This document shows positions 33,080 to 42,303 of a stretch of 64,000 nt of DNA, one piece after another. The DNA lies in the NCBI GenBank assembly GCA_002480565.1, contig DLCK01000008.1:1-64000 (forward strand), in the 5' to 3' direction. Position 1 is the stretch's first letter, and each line of letters begins with the position of its first letter. The translations under genes were made by a program, and so were the position numbers. Source of the stretch: Phycisphaerales bacterium UBA7800. GTDB lineage: Bacteria; Planctomycetota; Phycisphaerae; Phycisphaerales; Phycisphaeraceae. The notes below the pieces were generated by a model that was not told the DNA's origin, did no database searches, and saw nothing but the letters and a program-made list of their open reading frames with translations.

Positions 33080-34174
33080 TCAGTTTTCGATTGACGAAAA
33101 AGCGCATGAGTCTTGATGTGAGTCGTCCATTTGGGACATTTCAACAAGTTGGCCGGTTTGCCCGGACTGTCGAATGGCCTGGCAGATACGCAGGTTGTCC
33201 ATCCCTTGGCGGAAGGTGATGGGCGAGGGTTGGTCGTGTCGGATGGCATGGACGAATTGAGCAAACCGCGAAATGGCCAAAGGGTCGTAACAAAGCGATT
33301 GCACTTCGTCAGCATTCTGTCCTTCACGTCGAAGGCGCAGGATAATTCGATCCTGAGCATGCTTGGTGTAGTCGTCATCCATGACCACGGTGCCTTTTGT
33401 GCCGATGACACCAAAGCGGATTCCGCGGAACGAGCCGATGGAATCAATGAGTGTGCCGATCGCGTCATTGTCGAAAGTCAGCGTCGCGTGAATCATTTCT
33501 TCACTGGGGCAGTTAGGGTTAGAACTGCGGGTGCTGCCAAAGACGGATTGCACGTTGCCTGCGATTTGCATCATGACAAACACGGGATGGCAGGCATGAT
33601 GGACAGTCCACCCACCGGAGCGTTGGGGATTGGCTACAGCGGTGTGATGCGCAATTCGCCCGCGAGCATTAATCCTTTCCTGTCCCCAGAATCCATATCC
33701 GCGATAGGTATGCAGATAGATGCTTAGCACCTGTCCCAGATCACCCGCTTGGATGTGTTCAAGGACGCGCGCATAACCAACATGAATCCCTGCAAAGCCC
33801 ATGCTTGTTTTGACATGGTGTAACTCTGCTAACTCGGTCATTCGCTGGGCATCTTGCATTTGCAATGCCAGGGGCTTTTCGCAGAAAACATTGGGGACAC
33901 CAGCCTCAATACATTGGCAGACATTCTGAGCATGGGCATGATTTGCAGAGGTCACCAACGCAATGTCCGGCTGGGTTTGATGGATCAGTTGCAACAGGTC
34001 TGTGTGGGTGACTGCATGGTAGGGCTTGGCAAGTTTAACAGCAGCCTCGGTGTCCGGGTCGTACACGCCGATGAGTTGGATGCCTGGGATGTGTTTAAAA
34101 TCGCGGGCATGGTTTTCGCCTGCCATTCCTGCGCCCAGTAGCAGGACTTTTAACGTCTGTTGGCCTTGAATCAT
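33080..34174 (-). CDS. Gfo/Idh/MocA-family oxidoreductase
   Basis: A 364-residue NAD(P)-dependent sugar or inositol dehydrogenase. The Rossmann fold opens TLKVLLLGAGMAGENHARDF (GxGxxG), with DPDTEAAVKLA at the ribose-binding strand and CEKPLALQ, the conserved EKP motif, near residue 95. The C-terminal alpha/beta domain is complete. ATG 34174 with GAGG upstream is preferred to the frame starting at 34207. It is in the minus-strand block downstream of the beta-helix and carbohydrate-binding genes, where it would oxidise a released sugar for the enolase-type dehydratase. Confidence 0.92.
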   Translation of the reverse strand: MIQGQQTLKVLLLGAGMAGENHARDFKHIPGIQLIGVYDPDTEAAVKLAKPYHAVTHTDLLQLIHQTQPDIALVTSANHAHAQNVCQCIEAGVPNVFCEKPLALQMQDAQRMTELAELHHVKTSMGFAGIHVGYARVLEHIQAGDLGQVLSIYLHTYRGYGFWGQERINARGRIAHHTAVANPQRSGGWTVHHACHPVFVMMQIAGNVQSVFGSTRSSNPNCPSEEMIHATLTFDNDAIGTLIDSIGSFRGIRFGVIGTKGTVVMDDDYTKHAQDRIILRLRREGQNADEVQSLCYDPLAISRFAQFVHAIRHDQPSPITFRQGMDNLRICQAIRQSGQTGQLVEMSQMDDSHQDSCAFSSIEN

Positions 34175-34213
34175 AGGACTTTCCTCGTAAAAAACAGGAT
34201 CAAACAAATCAAG

Positions 34214-34860
34214 TCAGTCCCAGTCTTTGGCTTGGTCGGCTTTGAAAAACGGGTAAGCGGTACTGGAAATCACGTGTCCATCCATAAAGAGTTGGGTGAT
34301 GCCGGTGTCCTGGAAGTGACGGATGAGCAGGTGATCGACGATGTCGTTATCTCGATCACGGAAGGTGCCCCGGCCGTCAAAACTGTAGACGATGCGTGAG
34401 GCTTTTTGCACCTGTGAAAAGCGTACGACTCCATAGCGGTAGGTGGCTTCATTCAGAGAATAGGAGTTGATGAAGACGAATTTTTTGCCCGGGTATGTCG
34501 ACTTGTTGTCGTAAATTTGTATGCCAAACAGGGATCGTTCTCATCGGTGGCTTTGGGGCATTTAAACATCGTCGTCAGGTCATAGCCGTTGGGTGCCGGT
34601 GAATAAATGACGTTGGACAAACGCACATGAGTCGGTGCGTTTGGGAACTGTTCCTTGTTGTCGGAAAAGTAGATGTGAAGAGCTGCGCCAATCTGTTTTT
34701 GATTGTTCATGCATAACGCATTACTGGCTGATTCACGGGCAGTAGCCAAGGCAGGAAGCAAAATACTAATCAACAGCGAGATGATGGAGATCACCACCAG
34801 CAGTTCAATGAGCGTAAAACCAGAGGATGTTCGGTCATATGATTTATGGCAGGTATTCAT
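34214..34860 (-). pseudogene. Frameshifted prepilin-type (pseudopilin-like) gene
   Basis: The first 110-120 codons from ATG 34860 (AAGGAA upstream) read as a typical pseudopilin: SGFTLIELLVVISIISLLISILLPAL, then MFKCPKATDENDP. At about 34528-34536 the frame is lost. One base is missing: reading on in the other frame gives LFGIQIYDNKSTYPGKKF, then FVFINSYSLNEATYRYG, and finally the family's C-terminal motif ITQLFMDGHV, ending at 34214. The whole coding potential of the second half is preserved in that frame. It may be a real recent mutation, a programmed slip (CCC TGT TTG) or a sequencing error. Its neighbours are a beta-helix/CBM operon and an oxidoreductase, all co-oriented. Confidence 0.85.
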
Positions 34861-34890
34861 GTTGAGATTCCTTGGCAAAAGATGTCTGAT

Positions 34891-35430
34891 CTATTCAGTG
34901 ATATCCACGAGGTTCAAATCGGTAAGCCAGATGGTTTGATCCTGAGCTTTGTCGTCCTGGCTGAATCGCAATTGAATGGACAACTCGTCTGCATTGGCCG
35001 TTGGGATGATCAATTCCAGCGTCTTCCATTGCGTGGTGTTGTAGGCGGAACTGATGCGATTGATCTCTTTGCCAGCAGCTTTGAGTTTGACTTGTAACGA
35101 CGCAATGTTGTGACGGGTGGCTTTGACCTGTGCGGTGAGTTTGAGTTTTTTCTCCGGTGGCAGGTCTCGGAGTTTTTGAGCCAGCGATCCTTGCTTACCG
35201 TTGTTGGCCTGGATTTTGATCTGCATTGCAGTGGTGCAGTTTTTGGGTAATTCGCCATCAGCATCTGTTACCGTCTGGATCGATTGACCCTTGGCATACA
35301 GTGTCCAATGCTTGATCTGACCCGCTTTGGTGACCTGCGAAAAATCAGGATTCAATAGCAGATTCATCGGCTGGGATTCCGATGCGCCGAGCATCGACAA
35401 GGCAAGTAGTAACGTGCAACACGTGGTCAT
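34891..35430 (-). CDS. Small secreted carbohydrate-binding-module protein
   Basis: A 179-residue exported protein. A signal peptide (TTCCTLLLALSMLGASES) is followed by a jelly-roll domain, MNLLLNPDFSQVTKAGQIKHWTL, with internal YNTTQWKTLELIIP and IWLTDLNLVDI, the pattern of CBM4/9/22-like modules. No catalytic domain is attached, so it presumably helps hold a glycan on the cell surface or in the periplasm. ATG 35430 (CAGGAG eight bases upstream) is preferred to the frame from 35571. It follows the beta-helix gene by 19 bases in the same operon. Confidence 0.8.
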   Translation of the reverse strand: MTTCCTLLLALSMLGASESQPMNLLLNPDFSQVTKAGQIKHWTLYAKGQSIQTVTDADGELPKNCTTAMQIKIQANNGKQGSLAQKLRDLPPEKKLKLTAQVKATRHNIASLQVKLKAAGKEINRISSAYNTTQWKTLELIIPTANADELSIQLRFSQDDKAQDQTIWLTDLNLVDITE

Positions 35431-35449
35431 ATTCCAACTCCTGAAACTT

Positions 35450-37897
35450 TTAAAAAGAGGGTTTGCCCCAGCGCGGTTTGGGCTCAGCAATGGGTTGATG
35501 ACTGGGTAACCCCAGATACGCATCAGCCGATTCAAAGCGGATGTCCGCCTTCTTGGTGAAGGACAGATCAAACAGGTACAAGCCTCTCATGTCTTGGGGA
35601 TCGATCAATTCGCTGTGCGTAAGATTGCGTGTCTTGCCTTGCGGATCGGTCATGGTCATGATGCATTGGCCGCTGTATCGCGGGGTGAATTCAATCGTAA
35701 ACGGCATGGCATTACTGGCGGTGACGCGATGCGTGAAGCGATACGCACCACCGTCATACTTGCGAAGGTGAAGTGTTTGACTGGCATCGACTCCGAGCGT
35801 GGCATTTTGACTTGGGACCGTGACCTGCCAATCCAAAGTTGAGTCATCATGGAGGGTGATCCACAAAGGCAGTTGTGCATCAGCAGGAATACTCAATTGC
35901 ACGGATGCTTTGCCTGAAGTTGTTGGGCCTTGCTTGCTGGTGAGTTGCTTGCCTTGCTTGTCTGTGAGTGTGATGGTGTAACGGGTTTGACTGCTGCGTT
36001 GTGAACTGGTCAACTCGACAAGGATGGGTTTGTCATCGCTGTGTTCACTGATGCGATATTTCTGCTTGTTGGTGTTGATCCAACGTCTGGGTTGTTGTCT
36101 GTAATAGGTGATGTCGCGTTCACCAAGGTTCAATGTTTTTTCGCATGCTTCCCATAAGCCACTGGTCGGGCCATGCGGTGTCTGATTCGCATCAATATTC
36201 AGACGTCCCATGTTGGGGTGCTGTGTTTCGCTAAACGGCAGTGTCACTTGATGGGCAAGGCGTTGGTTGATAGCTGTGCCTTGTTGATTGCCGATACTGT
36301 TAGGTGTCAGTTGATAGTTGCCGTTTGCGGTGTCCACGAATTGAGGTTGGGCTCTGAAGATGGAATGTTGATCAAATCCACGGAGGATCATTGCCGGATT
36401 ATGCGATGAGGTATAGCAGTTAAAATCGCTCTTAAAATTAGGGGTTGTCTGCGATCCAGCTTGATTGGTAAAGGGTTGTTGGCAGAGGAAGAGATTATTA
36501 AACAGATCAAAGCTCGGTGTCCCACGTTTGAGGTTTTTTCTCAGCCACGGGTCAGACCATGCCACATCATCAACGTTGTGATAGATGATGCCGTTGGGAT
36601 GGTCGACGACATTGTTGAAGACATAGACGGTAGCTTGTCTGGGGGCGGATTTGTACAGTCGCAGGCCATCACTGCATTGAAGCAGGACATTGTCGAAGAA
36701 GTAAAACGGCCCCATTTCAATGGTCTTTAAGCGTGCAGCACATCGGGCGCGGGTGACGATGTTGCTGTACCACTGATTGTCCATCAGCTCGTTACCCGGC
36801 TCCAGTGCATCGTCCATGGTCAGGTCAACACGATTGTGATGGACTTTAAGGCCGACGTTGTGTTTGCTGATGCCTTTGAAAATGTGGTCACGGTAATGTG
36901 CAGCCACTTGGTCCTTGCTCACACCGTTGCCGTTTTGGATACCGTTCCAGACATCGTAGACATAGTTGTAGGCCACGATGTTGTCCGGGCCGGCGCGGTC
37001 GATGTCGATCCCCCATTTGTCGTAGGTTCCAAAACGCTTGTGCGTGATCCAGACATCATCGCCAGCCAGTCCCGTCTGTGGGTCGCAGTCGATACTCACC
37101 GCATCCTGATTCCATGTCACATCACAATGCAGCACTTTGCATCGCGTTGCTCCTTGTCCAAGGCGGATACCTGCATCTGCTGCGTAAGCCAGGCAATGTT
37201 CCACGACAGAGTCAGCGGTGTTTGTCAGCAGGATCGCAGCTTCGCCGCCGTTGGCAATGATGTTTTGCACTGCGCAGCCGTTGGCTGAAATTGTGATCGC
37301 CGACGTACCTTGACGAGCAGCTTCAATGACATGTTTTCTCGGATCGATCTCGGAAGCGAACGACACGATGACTTTTTGACTCGAAGCCAGGTAGGTAAAG
37401 ACGCTGCGCAATGGCATGCGGCTGCCACGTCCTGCGCCGTTGGCATGGACGGTTAAACCACCACGTGATTGGATGGCATGAATCATGGTGCGCTGGTCAA
37501 TGCTCATTGTCACCGGCGAAAAGTTAATTGCACTTTGCCATGCATAGGGACCGTACTCGGTGGCAGGTTCCCATGCAGGTTTCCATGTCGTATCGTTGCC
37601 ATTCACACGAGCCAGCACACCTGCTTTGGCGCGGACAGTGAGATTGGGTTGCTCAAGTGTCAGCGGACCTTGATGTGTACCTGAGCCCAGTTCGATGATG
37701 TCGCCGTCTTGAGCAACGCGTAAAGCAACGATCGCTGAAGGTTGATGAAGGGTTTTACCGTTGCGGATGATCTTGACTTCTGTGGCAGGTGCGAGCAGTT
37801 GGGGTGAAGCTTGTGCAGGACGATTCACGGTCAAAAGACACGTGAGGATCATGGATGTGATAAAGAAGTCTTTGAATCGATAAAAAACCATCGGCAT
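35450..37897 (-). CDS. Secreted right-handed beta-helix protein (polysaccharide lyase/hydrolase-like)
   Basis: A secreted protein of about 815 residues. After the signal peptide (FFITSMILTCLLTVNRPAQA) comes a DUF-type sugar-hydrolase/lyase N-terminal strand region. Residues about 200-470 contain parallel beta-helix repeats: GCAVQNIIANGGEAAILLTNTADSVVEHC, CKVLHCDVTWNQ, then NIVAYNYVYDVWNGI and HHNRVDLTMDDALE, with stacked N and H. The C-terminal 250 residues are beta-sandwich modules. Pectate-lyase and alginate-lyase-like enzymes share this fold, but a catalytic residue cannot be assigned. ATG 37897 has AAGGAA upstream. It heads a minus-strand operon behind the AraC regulator. Confidence 0.85.
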   Translation of the reverse strand: MPMVFYRFKDFFITSMILTCLLTVNRPAQASPQLLAPATEVKIIRNGKTLHQPSAIVALRVAQDGDIIELGSGTHQGPLTLEQPNLTVRAKAGVLARVNGNDTTWKPAWEPATEYGPYAWQSAINFSPVTMSIDQRTMIHAIQSRGGLTVHANGAGRGSRMPLRSVFTYLASSQKVIVSFASEIDPRKHVIEAARQGTSAITISANGCAVQNIIANGGEAAILLTNTADSVVEHCLAYAADAGIRLGQGATRCKVLHCDVTWNQDAVSIDCDPQTGLAGDDVWITHKRFGTYDKWGIDIDRAGPDNIVAYNYVYDVWNGIQNGNGVSKDQVAAHYRDHIFKGISKHNVGLKVHHNRVDLTMDDALEPGNELMDNQWYSNIVTRARCAARLKTIEMGPFYFFDNVLLQCSDGLRLYKSAPRQATVYVFNNVVDHPNGIIYHNVDDVAWSDPWLRKNLKRGTPSFDLFNNLFLCQQPFTNQAGSQTTPNFKSDFNCYTSSHNPAMILRGFDQHSIFRAQPQFVDTANGNYQLTPNSIGNQQGTAINQRLAHQVTLPFSETQHPNMGRLNIDANQTPHGPTSGLWEACEKTLNLGERDITYYRQQPRRWINTNKQKYRISEHSDDKPILVELTSSQRSSQTRYTITLTDKQGKQLTSKQGPTTSGKASVQLSIPADAQLPLWITLHDDSTLDWQVTVPSQNATLGVDASQTLHLRKYDGGAYRFTHRVTASNAMPFTIEFTPRYSGQCIMTMTDPQGKTRNLTHSELIDPQDMRGLYLFDLSFTKKADIRFESADAYLGLPSHQPIAEPKPRWGKPSF

Positions 37898-37974
37898 ACG
37901 GCATTCCTTGTGAACGGTCATAGGGAAGCATAGACCTTCAAAAAAGCCGATCAATTGTAATGTTGTGCTGTGGT

Positions 37975-38805
37975 CTATAAATTTGTGGTCTGTGTGGATC
38001 GTGCCCGTTGGCGCAATTCCGTGGGGCTGCTTCCAGTGCGTTTACGGATCACATTGGTGAAATAGTTGGGGCAGGAAAAGCCGGTCCGCGTGGCAATCTC
38101 GGCAAAGGTCAGGTCACTGGCTTGAATAAGCTGCATCGCTTTGCCAACCCGATAAAGACTCAGATATTCAATGGGCGACATTTTCATTTTGTCTTTGAAC
38201 AGCTTGCTCAGATTTGTTCGATGCATCTGGATCGTTTGAGCGATGGATGTGATGTTCAATTCCGGATTGTGATACTGGGTTTTGATCAGTTCGATACACT
38301 GCTGCATCTGCCGGTGTCCGACGGTATTCATCGATTCATTGGAGATCGCCAACGTCAGGATTTCGTAGGCCGTGGTGCTTGCGACGCGTTGGCCGTGCGG
38401 GCTGATGTCATGGATTTCACTGGAGAGTCGAATGAAAAGTTCCTGGGGACAGGTTCGCGCGGGCATTGGTTTTTTACCAAACCCAAATGAACTGAGGACT
38501 TCGTCAGGCATCATGCCATCCAGGGTCATCCAGCGATATTCCCAATGATCCACCGCCGTCACATGATGCAGGTCCCCTGTGTAAAGCACGAGGATGTGCG
38601 CGGGTTTGAGGATGACAGGTTTGCGATCGACGAGGAGTTGGCCATGACCTTTGATGCCCCAGAACAGCTCGCAGAAGTTTTTAGGCTTACCCGGATTGTG
38701 CCAGCCTGGGAAGACTTTGTAATGCCCCACCGATCGACAGGCGATGGGCAGCCCGATTGTCGGTTGGAGGGTGGGTCGCAGGTCAAAGGGAATTTTCTTC
38801 TGCAT
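37975..38805 (-). CDS. AraC-family transcriptional regulator
   Basis: A 276-residue regulator. An N-terminal cupin-like sensor (about 20-150, ILKPAHILVLYTGDLHHV) would bind a sugar. The C-terminal AraC/XylS DNA-binding domain has two helix-turn-helices, LNITSIAQTIQMHRTNLSKLFKDKMKMSPIEYL and LTFAEIATRTGFSCPNYFTNVIRKRTG. It lies 77 bases upstream of the beta-helix gene on the same strand, so it probably activates that operon in response to a sugar from the substrate. ATG 38805 has a weak ribosome site. Confidence 0.92.
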   Translation of the reverse strand: MQKKIPFDLRPTLQPTIGLPIACRSVGHYKVFPGWHNPGKPKNFCELFWGIKGHGQLLVDRKPVILKPAHILVLYTGDLHHVTAVDHWEYRWMTLDGMMPDEVLSSFGFGKKPMPARTCPQELFIRLSSEIHDISPHGQRVASTTAYEILTLAISNESMNTVGHRQMQQCIELIKTQYHNPELNITSIAQTIQMHRTNLSKLFKDKMKMSPIEYLSLYRVGKAMQLIQASDLTFAEIATRTGFSCPNYFTNVIRKRTGSSPTELRQRARSTQTTNL

Positions 38806-38861
38806 CAACCGCTAGCTTAACAACACCGCGCGGCTGATCCCATCTTTTCTTTGATCAATTC

Positions 38862-39632
38862 TCAGGGGATTTGTTCGGTGCGGTCAAGGTATTCACCTTT
38901 GGCTACCATTTTACCTGAGCCGTCAAAATAGAACGTGGGTAATGCTGCATGTCTGATGTTGTTGGTTTGCTCGGGATTGACATACATGTTGTATGCCACG
39001 GCACTGGCATTGCGGGTGCCGGTGAGGACTTCATCGCCGGTGGTAAAGGGGTTGGGATCGATACGCGCATCGAAGCGTTGCCACCGGGCAGAGGACATAT
39101 TTTCCAGGCGGAGTGGATCGCCATCAACGGTGGCATTACCTGTACCGTAGTAGCCAGTGGTCGAAAGACGATAGCAGTAGGCAAAGCGACCTTTGTAGTC
39201 GATCAGGGCACTGACAACCGCATCACTTAGTGGGATGCCATAATTCATGTCCGGGCAGAAGCTCGCAGGATTGAGCTTGAGCAGGCCGTATGGATACAAC
39301 GCGCGTAAGGCATTTTTATAGGTGGAGCCGGTGAGGACCAGCGGTGATGCACTGGTGATCTGTGGCGGGCGAGTGAGGTACCACCGGGTAGGTGTGGCTG
39401 ATGATCCCAACGCTGAGAAACTCTCGGGGGATTGCATGTAGCCGTCGTAATCGTTGGCATAAATGTGATCCATCTGACCGACAGCCCGAACATTGGTCAG
39501 GCAGACGGTCGCCCGTGCCGCTTTTCGGGCAGATCCCAAAGCAGGCAGCAGAATGGAGATCAATATCGAGATGATCGAGATGACCACCAGCAGTTCGATG
39601 AGCGTAAAGGCGTTGTTGGAATGGCGCTTCAT
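38862..39632 (-). CDS. Prepilin-type N-terminal cleavage/methylation protein (pseudopilin-like)
   Basis: A 256-residue pseudopilin-like protein. The leader MKRHSNNA is followed by FTLIELLVVISIISILISILLPALGSARK with the conserved E5; here the residue before F is alanine. The C-terminus contains ALPTFYFDGSGKMV, the DG motif of this planctomycete family. It is the first gene of the minus-strand utilisation block, transcribed from the palindromic promoter at 39681-39725. Fifty-three bases separate it from the AraC gene, so the two may share a transcript. Confidence 0.9.
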   Translation of the reverse strand: MKRHSNNAFTLIELLVVISIISILISILLPALGSARKAARATVCLTNVRAVGQMDHIYANDYDGYMQSPESFSALGSSATPTRWYLTRPPQITSASPLVLTGSTYKNALRALYPYGLLKLNPASFCPDMNYGIPLSDAVVSALIDYKGRFAYCYRLSTTGYYGTGNATVDGDPLRLENMSSARWQRFDARIDPNPFTTGDEVLTGTRNASAVAYNMYVNPEQTNNIRHAALPTFYFDGSGKMVAKGEYLDRTEQIP

Positions 39633-39680
39633 AATGGTTGAGCTTTCCGAATGTACTTTAAAGATAACATTTATTTGCCG

Positions 39681-39725
39681 TGCTTGACTGTTATTTTATT
39701 TTTATTATAATAACAGTGTCAAGCA
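39681..39725. promoter_or_regulatory. Divergent promoter with an extended palindromic operator
   Basis: Left arm TGCTTGACTGTTATT and right arm AATAACAGTGTCAAGCA are inverted repeats that differ by a 2-base insertion. The arms contain a rightward TTGACT (39684-39689) with TATAAT (39706-39711, 16-bp spacer), and a leftward TTGACA with TAAAAT. The element would control both the GntR/LacI gene at right and the pseudopilin-AraC-beta-helix genes at left. Confidence 0.65.
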
Positions 39726-39768
39726 AGTCAATGATTTTGATACAAAAAATTGTTTATAGAATTCACGC

Positions 39769-40878
39769 ATGGCCAAACCTTCCACCGATCATCTTGTTGC
39801 CCGATACCTTGAACGCTGTCTTCGCTGCACGGCACCGGGCGGGGCTTTGCCATCCGTCAGACAGATGATGGAGCAATGCAAAGTCGGCCCGCAGACCATC
39901 ACGCGAGTCGTCCGTCAATACCAAAAGCAACACCTGGTTGATGCCAAGCCCAAGAGTGGCTTGTTTCGGCCTGTATCTGAAATAGCATTGCCCACGGTGA
40001 CACGGCTGGATGTGATTTATTTCAATGTCCGTGGTGAAATTCATGCGATGCTCAATGATCAGATTCCCGTGGACCATAGTTTTCATGGCGAGTTGATCAC
40101 AGCGATCAAGCAGGTTGCTTCATCACGGGGCTATGCGGTTCACTTTCACGCGCAGTTGGATGCGGATCATGAAGCGCAGATGGTCGAGTCGCTTTGCGAT
40201 GCGCCGGACTGTCGCGCGTGTTTGACGGTGGGGCTGTCTGACATGTCGATGCATCGTGCATTGGTTCATGCGTATTTGCCAGTGATTAATTTGTATCCGA
40301 TGGGTTTTCACATTCCTGAGAATGCGATCTGCACGAATGCCGACCAGGTGATTGATGAGCAGTTGTCATTTCTCATTGAATTGGGGCATCGCCGGATTGC
40401 GTATCTTCATAATGTTGAAGACCATCGCCCGCATCGTGATTTGCTGCTTCGCCGTGAGTCGTTTTATCGTCAGGCGATGGAGTCGGGTGTTGAGTTGCAT
40501 CGTGGTTACGTGCGTTATGCAGGGTTTATTGAAGACTCACAATTGGAAGCTGCGCGGGCACTGCTGGCCATCCATCCCAGGCCGACGGCTGTGATTTGTG
40601 CAGACCAGCATTTACCTGCGGTCTACCAGGCAGCGGCGGAACTTGACCTGCAAATCGGTGAGGATTTAAGCGTCCTGGGGACCGACAACAAGCTCATCGC
40701 TCAGACCATTGATCCGCCTGCGACTTCTTTACAGGTGCCTCGTGTGCAGGCTGTACATCTTGGGTTGGATATGCTCGATGACGTGTTGGCCGGGCGTGAT
40801 CGAACACCTGAAGAAAACCTCCAAGCCACCTGTCGAATCATCTGTCGCCAGTCAACCGGGCCGGCCAAACTTTCTTAA
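39769..40878 (+). CDS. GntR-type HTH with LacI-type sugar-sensing domain
   Basis: A 369-residue hybrid regulator. The N-terminal winged helix (about 1-70: LPSVRQMMEQCKVGPQTITRVVRQYQ) is of the GntR type; residues 95-365 form a Peripla_BP_3/LacI sugar-binding domain (SFLIELGHRRIAYLHN, PTAVICADQHLPAVY). It most likely represses or activates the divergent block and the GH20-like gene at its right. No Shine-Dalgarno precedes ATG 39769; a possible TAGAAT at 39757-39762 would make the mRNA nearly leaderless. The palindrome at 39681-39725 is the obvious operator. Confidence 0.9.
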   Translation: MAKPSTDHLVARYLERCLRCTAPGGALPSVRQMMEQCKVGPQTITRVVRQYQKQHLVDAKPKSGLFRPVSEIALPTVTRLDVIYFNVRGEIHAMLNDQIPVDHSFHGELITAIKQVASSRGYAVHFHAQLDADHEAQMVESLCDAPDCRACLTVGLSDMSMHRALVHAYLPVINLYPMGFHIPENAICTNADQVIDEQLSFLIELGHRRIAYLHNVEDHRPHRDLLLRRESFYRQAMESGVELHRGYVRYAGFIEDSQLEAARALLAIHPRPTAVICADQHLPAVYQAAAELDLQIGEDLSVLGTDNKLIAQTIDPPATSLQVPRVQAVHLGLDMLDDVLAGRDRTPEENLQATCRIICRQSTGPAKLS

Positions 40879-40896
40879 ATCAACCAAGGAATTGCA

Positions 40897-42303
40897 ATGC
40901 GTTTACTTGATCCTGTCGCTTTGAGTTCATCGTTGTTCGACAAAGAACAGCCTGTCGTTGCAAAGCGTGGCGTGCATTTGGATCTAAAAGGTTTGGCACC
41001 GACCTTCGAGCGATTGATGCAATTACTCGATGTGTTTAAGCAGATGCGTTTTAATGTCCTGCTTGTCGAATGGGAAGATATGTTCCCCTGGACGTTCGAT
41101 GATCGACTGGCTCATGCCCAGGCGTATAGCGCTCAACAGATCCAGTTATTCAGCCAACGATGTGCAGACCTTGAAATTCAATTGATCCCCTTGATCCCAA
41201 CACTTGGGCATATGGAATTTGTGCTCAAGCATCCGGGATATGAGTCGTTGCGTGAAATTCCTGATCGCGTGGACTGCATCAATCCTTTGGCTGATGGGAC
41301 GCAGGAATTATTAGGTCATATGATTGACGATCAGTTGTCACTGCTCGGTGATTGGGACTGCATGCATCTTGGCGGCGACGAAGCATGGGGCTGGGCAAAG
41401 CATCCGGACACGCGAGCCTATGTCGCAGCGCACGGTTCGGCCAATCTGTACCTTAAGCACTATCAACCCCTCTTTGATCGACTCTCATCACGGCAGATTC
41501 GTCCCATGCTTTGGCATGACATGATGAAAACATGGTCGGCTGATGCGCTGCAAAAAATGGGACAACAGGCGGATATTGTCATCTGGGGTTACCGTGGCAA
41601 ACCCGAGCAGGAAATGCATCACCATAAGCCCCATGTGCTCCGCGCCTTTGCCGATGCCGGGGTTAACATCTGGGGCGGCGGATGCTTCAAAGGTGCGGAT
41701 GGCCCGTCGTGTGACTTGCCACTGACGGCTGCGCGATTGGATAACCACGAAGGTTGGGTGCAAGCCAATATCGACTATGGCATGCAAGGCGTCATCACCA
41801 CCGGCTGGTCGCGTTATGCCCATAGCCGATGCCAGGTCGAACCCCTTGATGCCTGCCTTCTTGAATTGGCGATGACCGCGTTATGTCTCTATCACGGCAA
41901 GCAAGTTCACGAAGCCGACGGTTGGACATTGCTTGCAGAATGTAGCGAAGCGAAGCGATGTGAAACCTTGCGAAATCACCTCACCCAACTCAGTGAAGCA
42001 CGGAACTTGTTTTGGGAACGTTCACGTCAAATGGTCGAACACCTTGCAGCCGGGCAAGTCGAACCGCATTTGAATGATCCGGGCTTTGTCGCTTTTTTAA
42101 TGGATCATCTGCACCCATGGGCACAGAAGGTGTCCATCTTGTCCGGGGAATTACCAAGGCTGCTTGACTCACTGGTAATCAGCACACAAGCCAAGTCCTA
42201 CGCGCGGACGTGGGATCAAAGCGTGCAGAATCAACTAGACATGTTGCAGCAGCAAATTCAAACACAATTCATCAACCGCAAGGAACCACCTCATGATGTT
42301 TAA
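40897..42303 (+). CDS. GH20-like glycoside hydrolase
   Basis: A 468-residue protein resembling beta-N-acetylhexosaminidases of family GH20. The TIM barrel opens AKRGVHLDLKG and carries LGGDEAW (D-E catalytic pair near residues 161-162), together with IPTLGHMEFVL and ADIVIWGYRGK. The usual N-terminal GH20b domain is absent and there is no signal peptide, so it acts in the cytoplasm on short oligosaccharides. Assignment to GH20 itself is by motif only. The start at 40897 has AAGGAA eight bases upstream. It follows the regulator by 18 bases and overlaps the next gene by eleven, forming an operon. Confidence 0.82.
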   Translation: MRLLDPVALSSSLFDKEQPVVAKRGVHLDLKGLAPTFERLMQLLDVFKQMRFNVLLVEWEDMFPWTFDDRLAHAQAYSAQQIQLFSQRCADLEIQLIPLIPTLGHMEFVLKHPGYESLREIPDRVDCINPLADGTQELLGHMIDDQLSLLGDWDCMHLGGDEAWGWAKHPDTRAYVAAHGSANLYLKHYQPLFDRLSSRQIRPMLWHDMMKTWSADALQKMGQQADIVIWGYRGKPEQEMHHHKPHVLRAFADAGVNIWGGGCFKGADGPSCDLPLTAARLDNHEGWVQANIDYGMQGVITTGWSRYAHSRCQVEPLDACLLELAMTALCLYHGKQVHEADGWTLLAECSEAKRCETLRNHLTQLSEARNLFWERSRQMVEHLAAGQVEPHLNDPGFVAFLMDHLHPWAQKVSILSGELPRLLDSLVISTQAKSYARTWDQSVQNQLDMLQQQIQTQFINRKEPPHDV

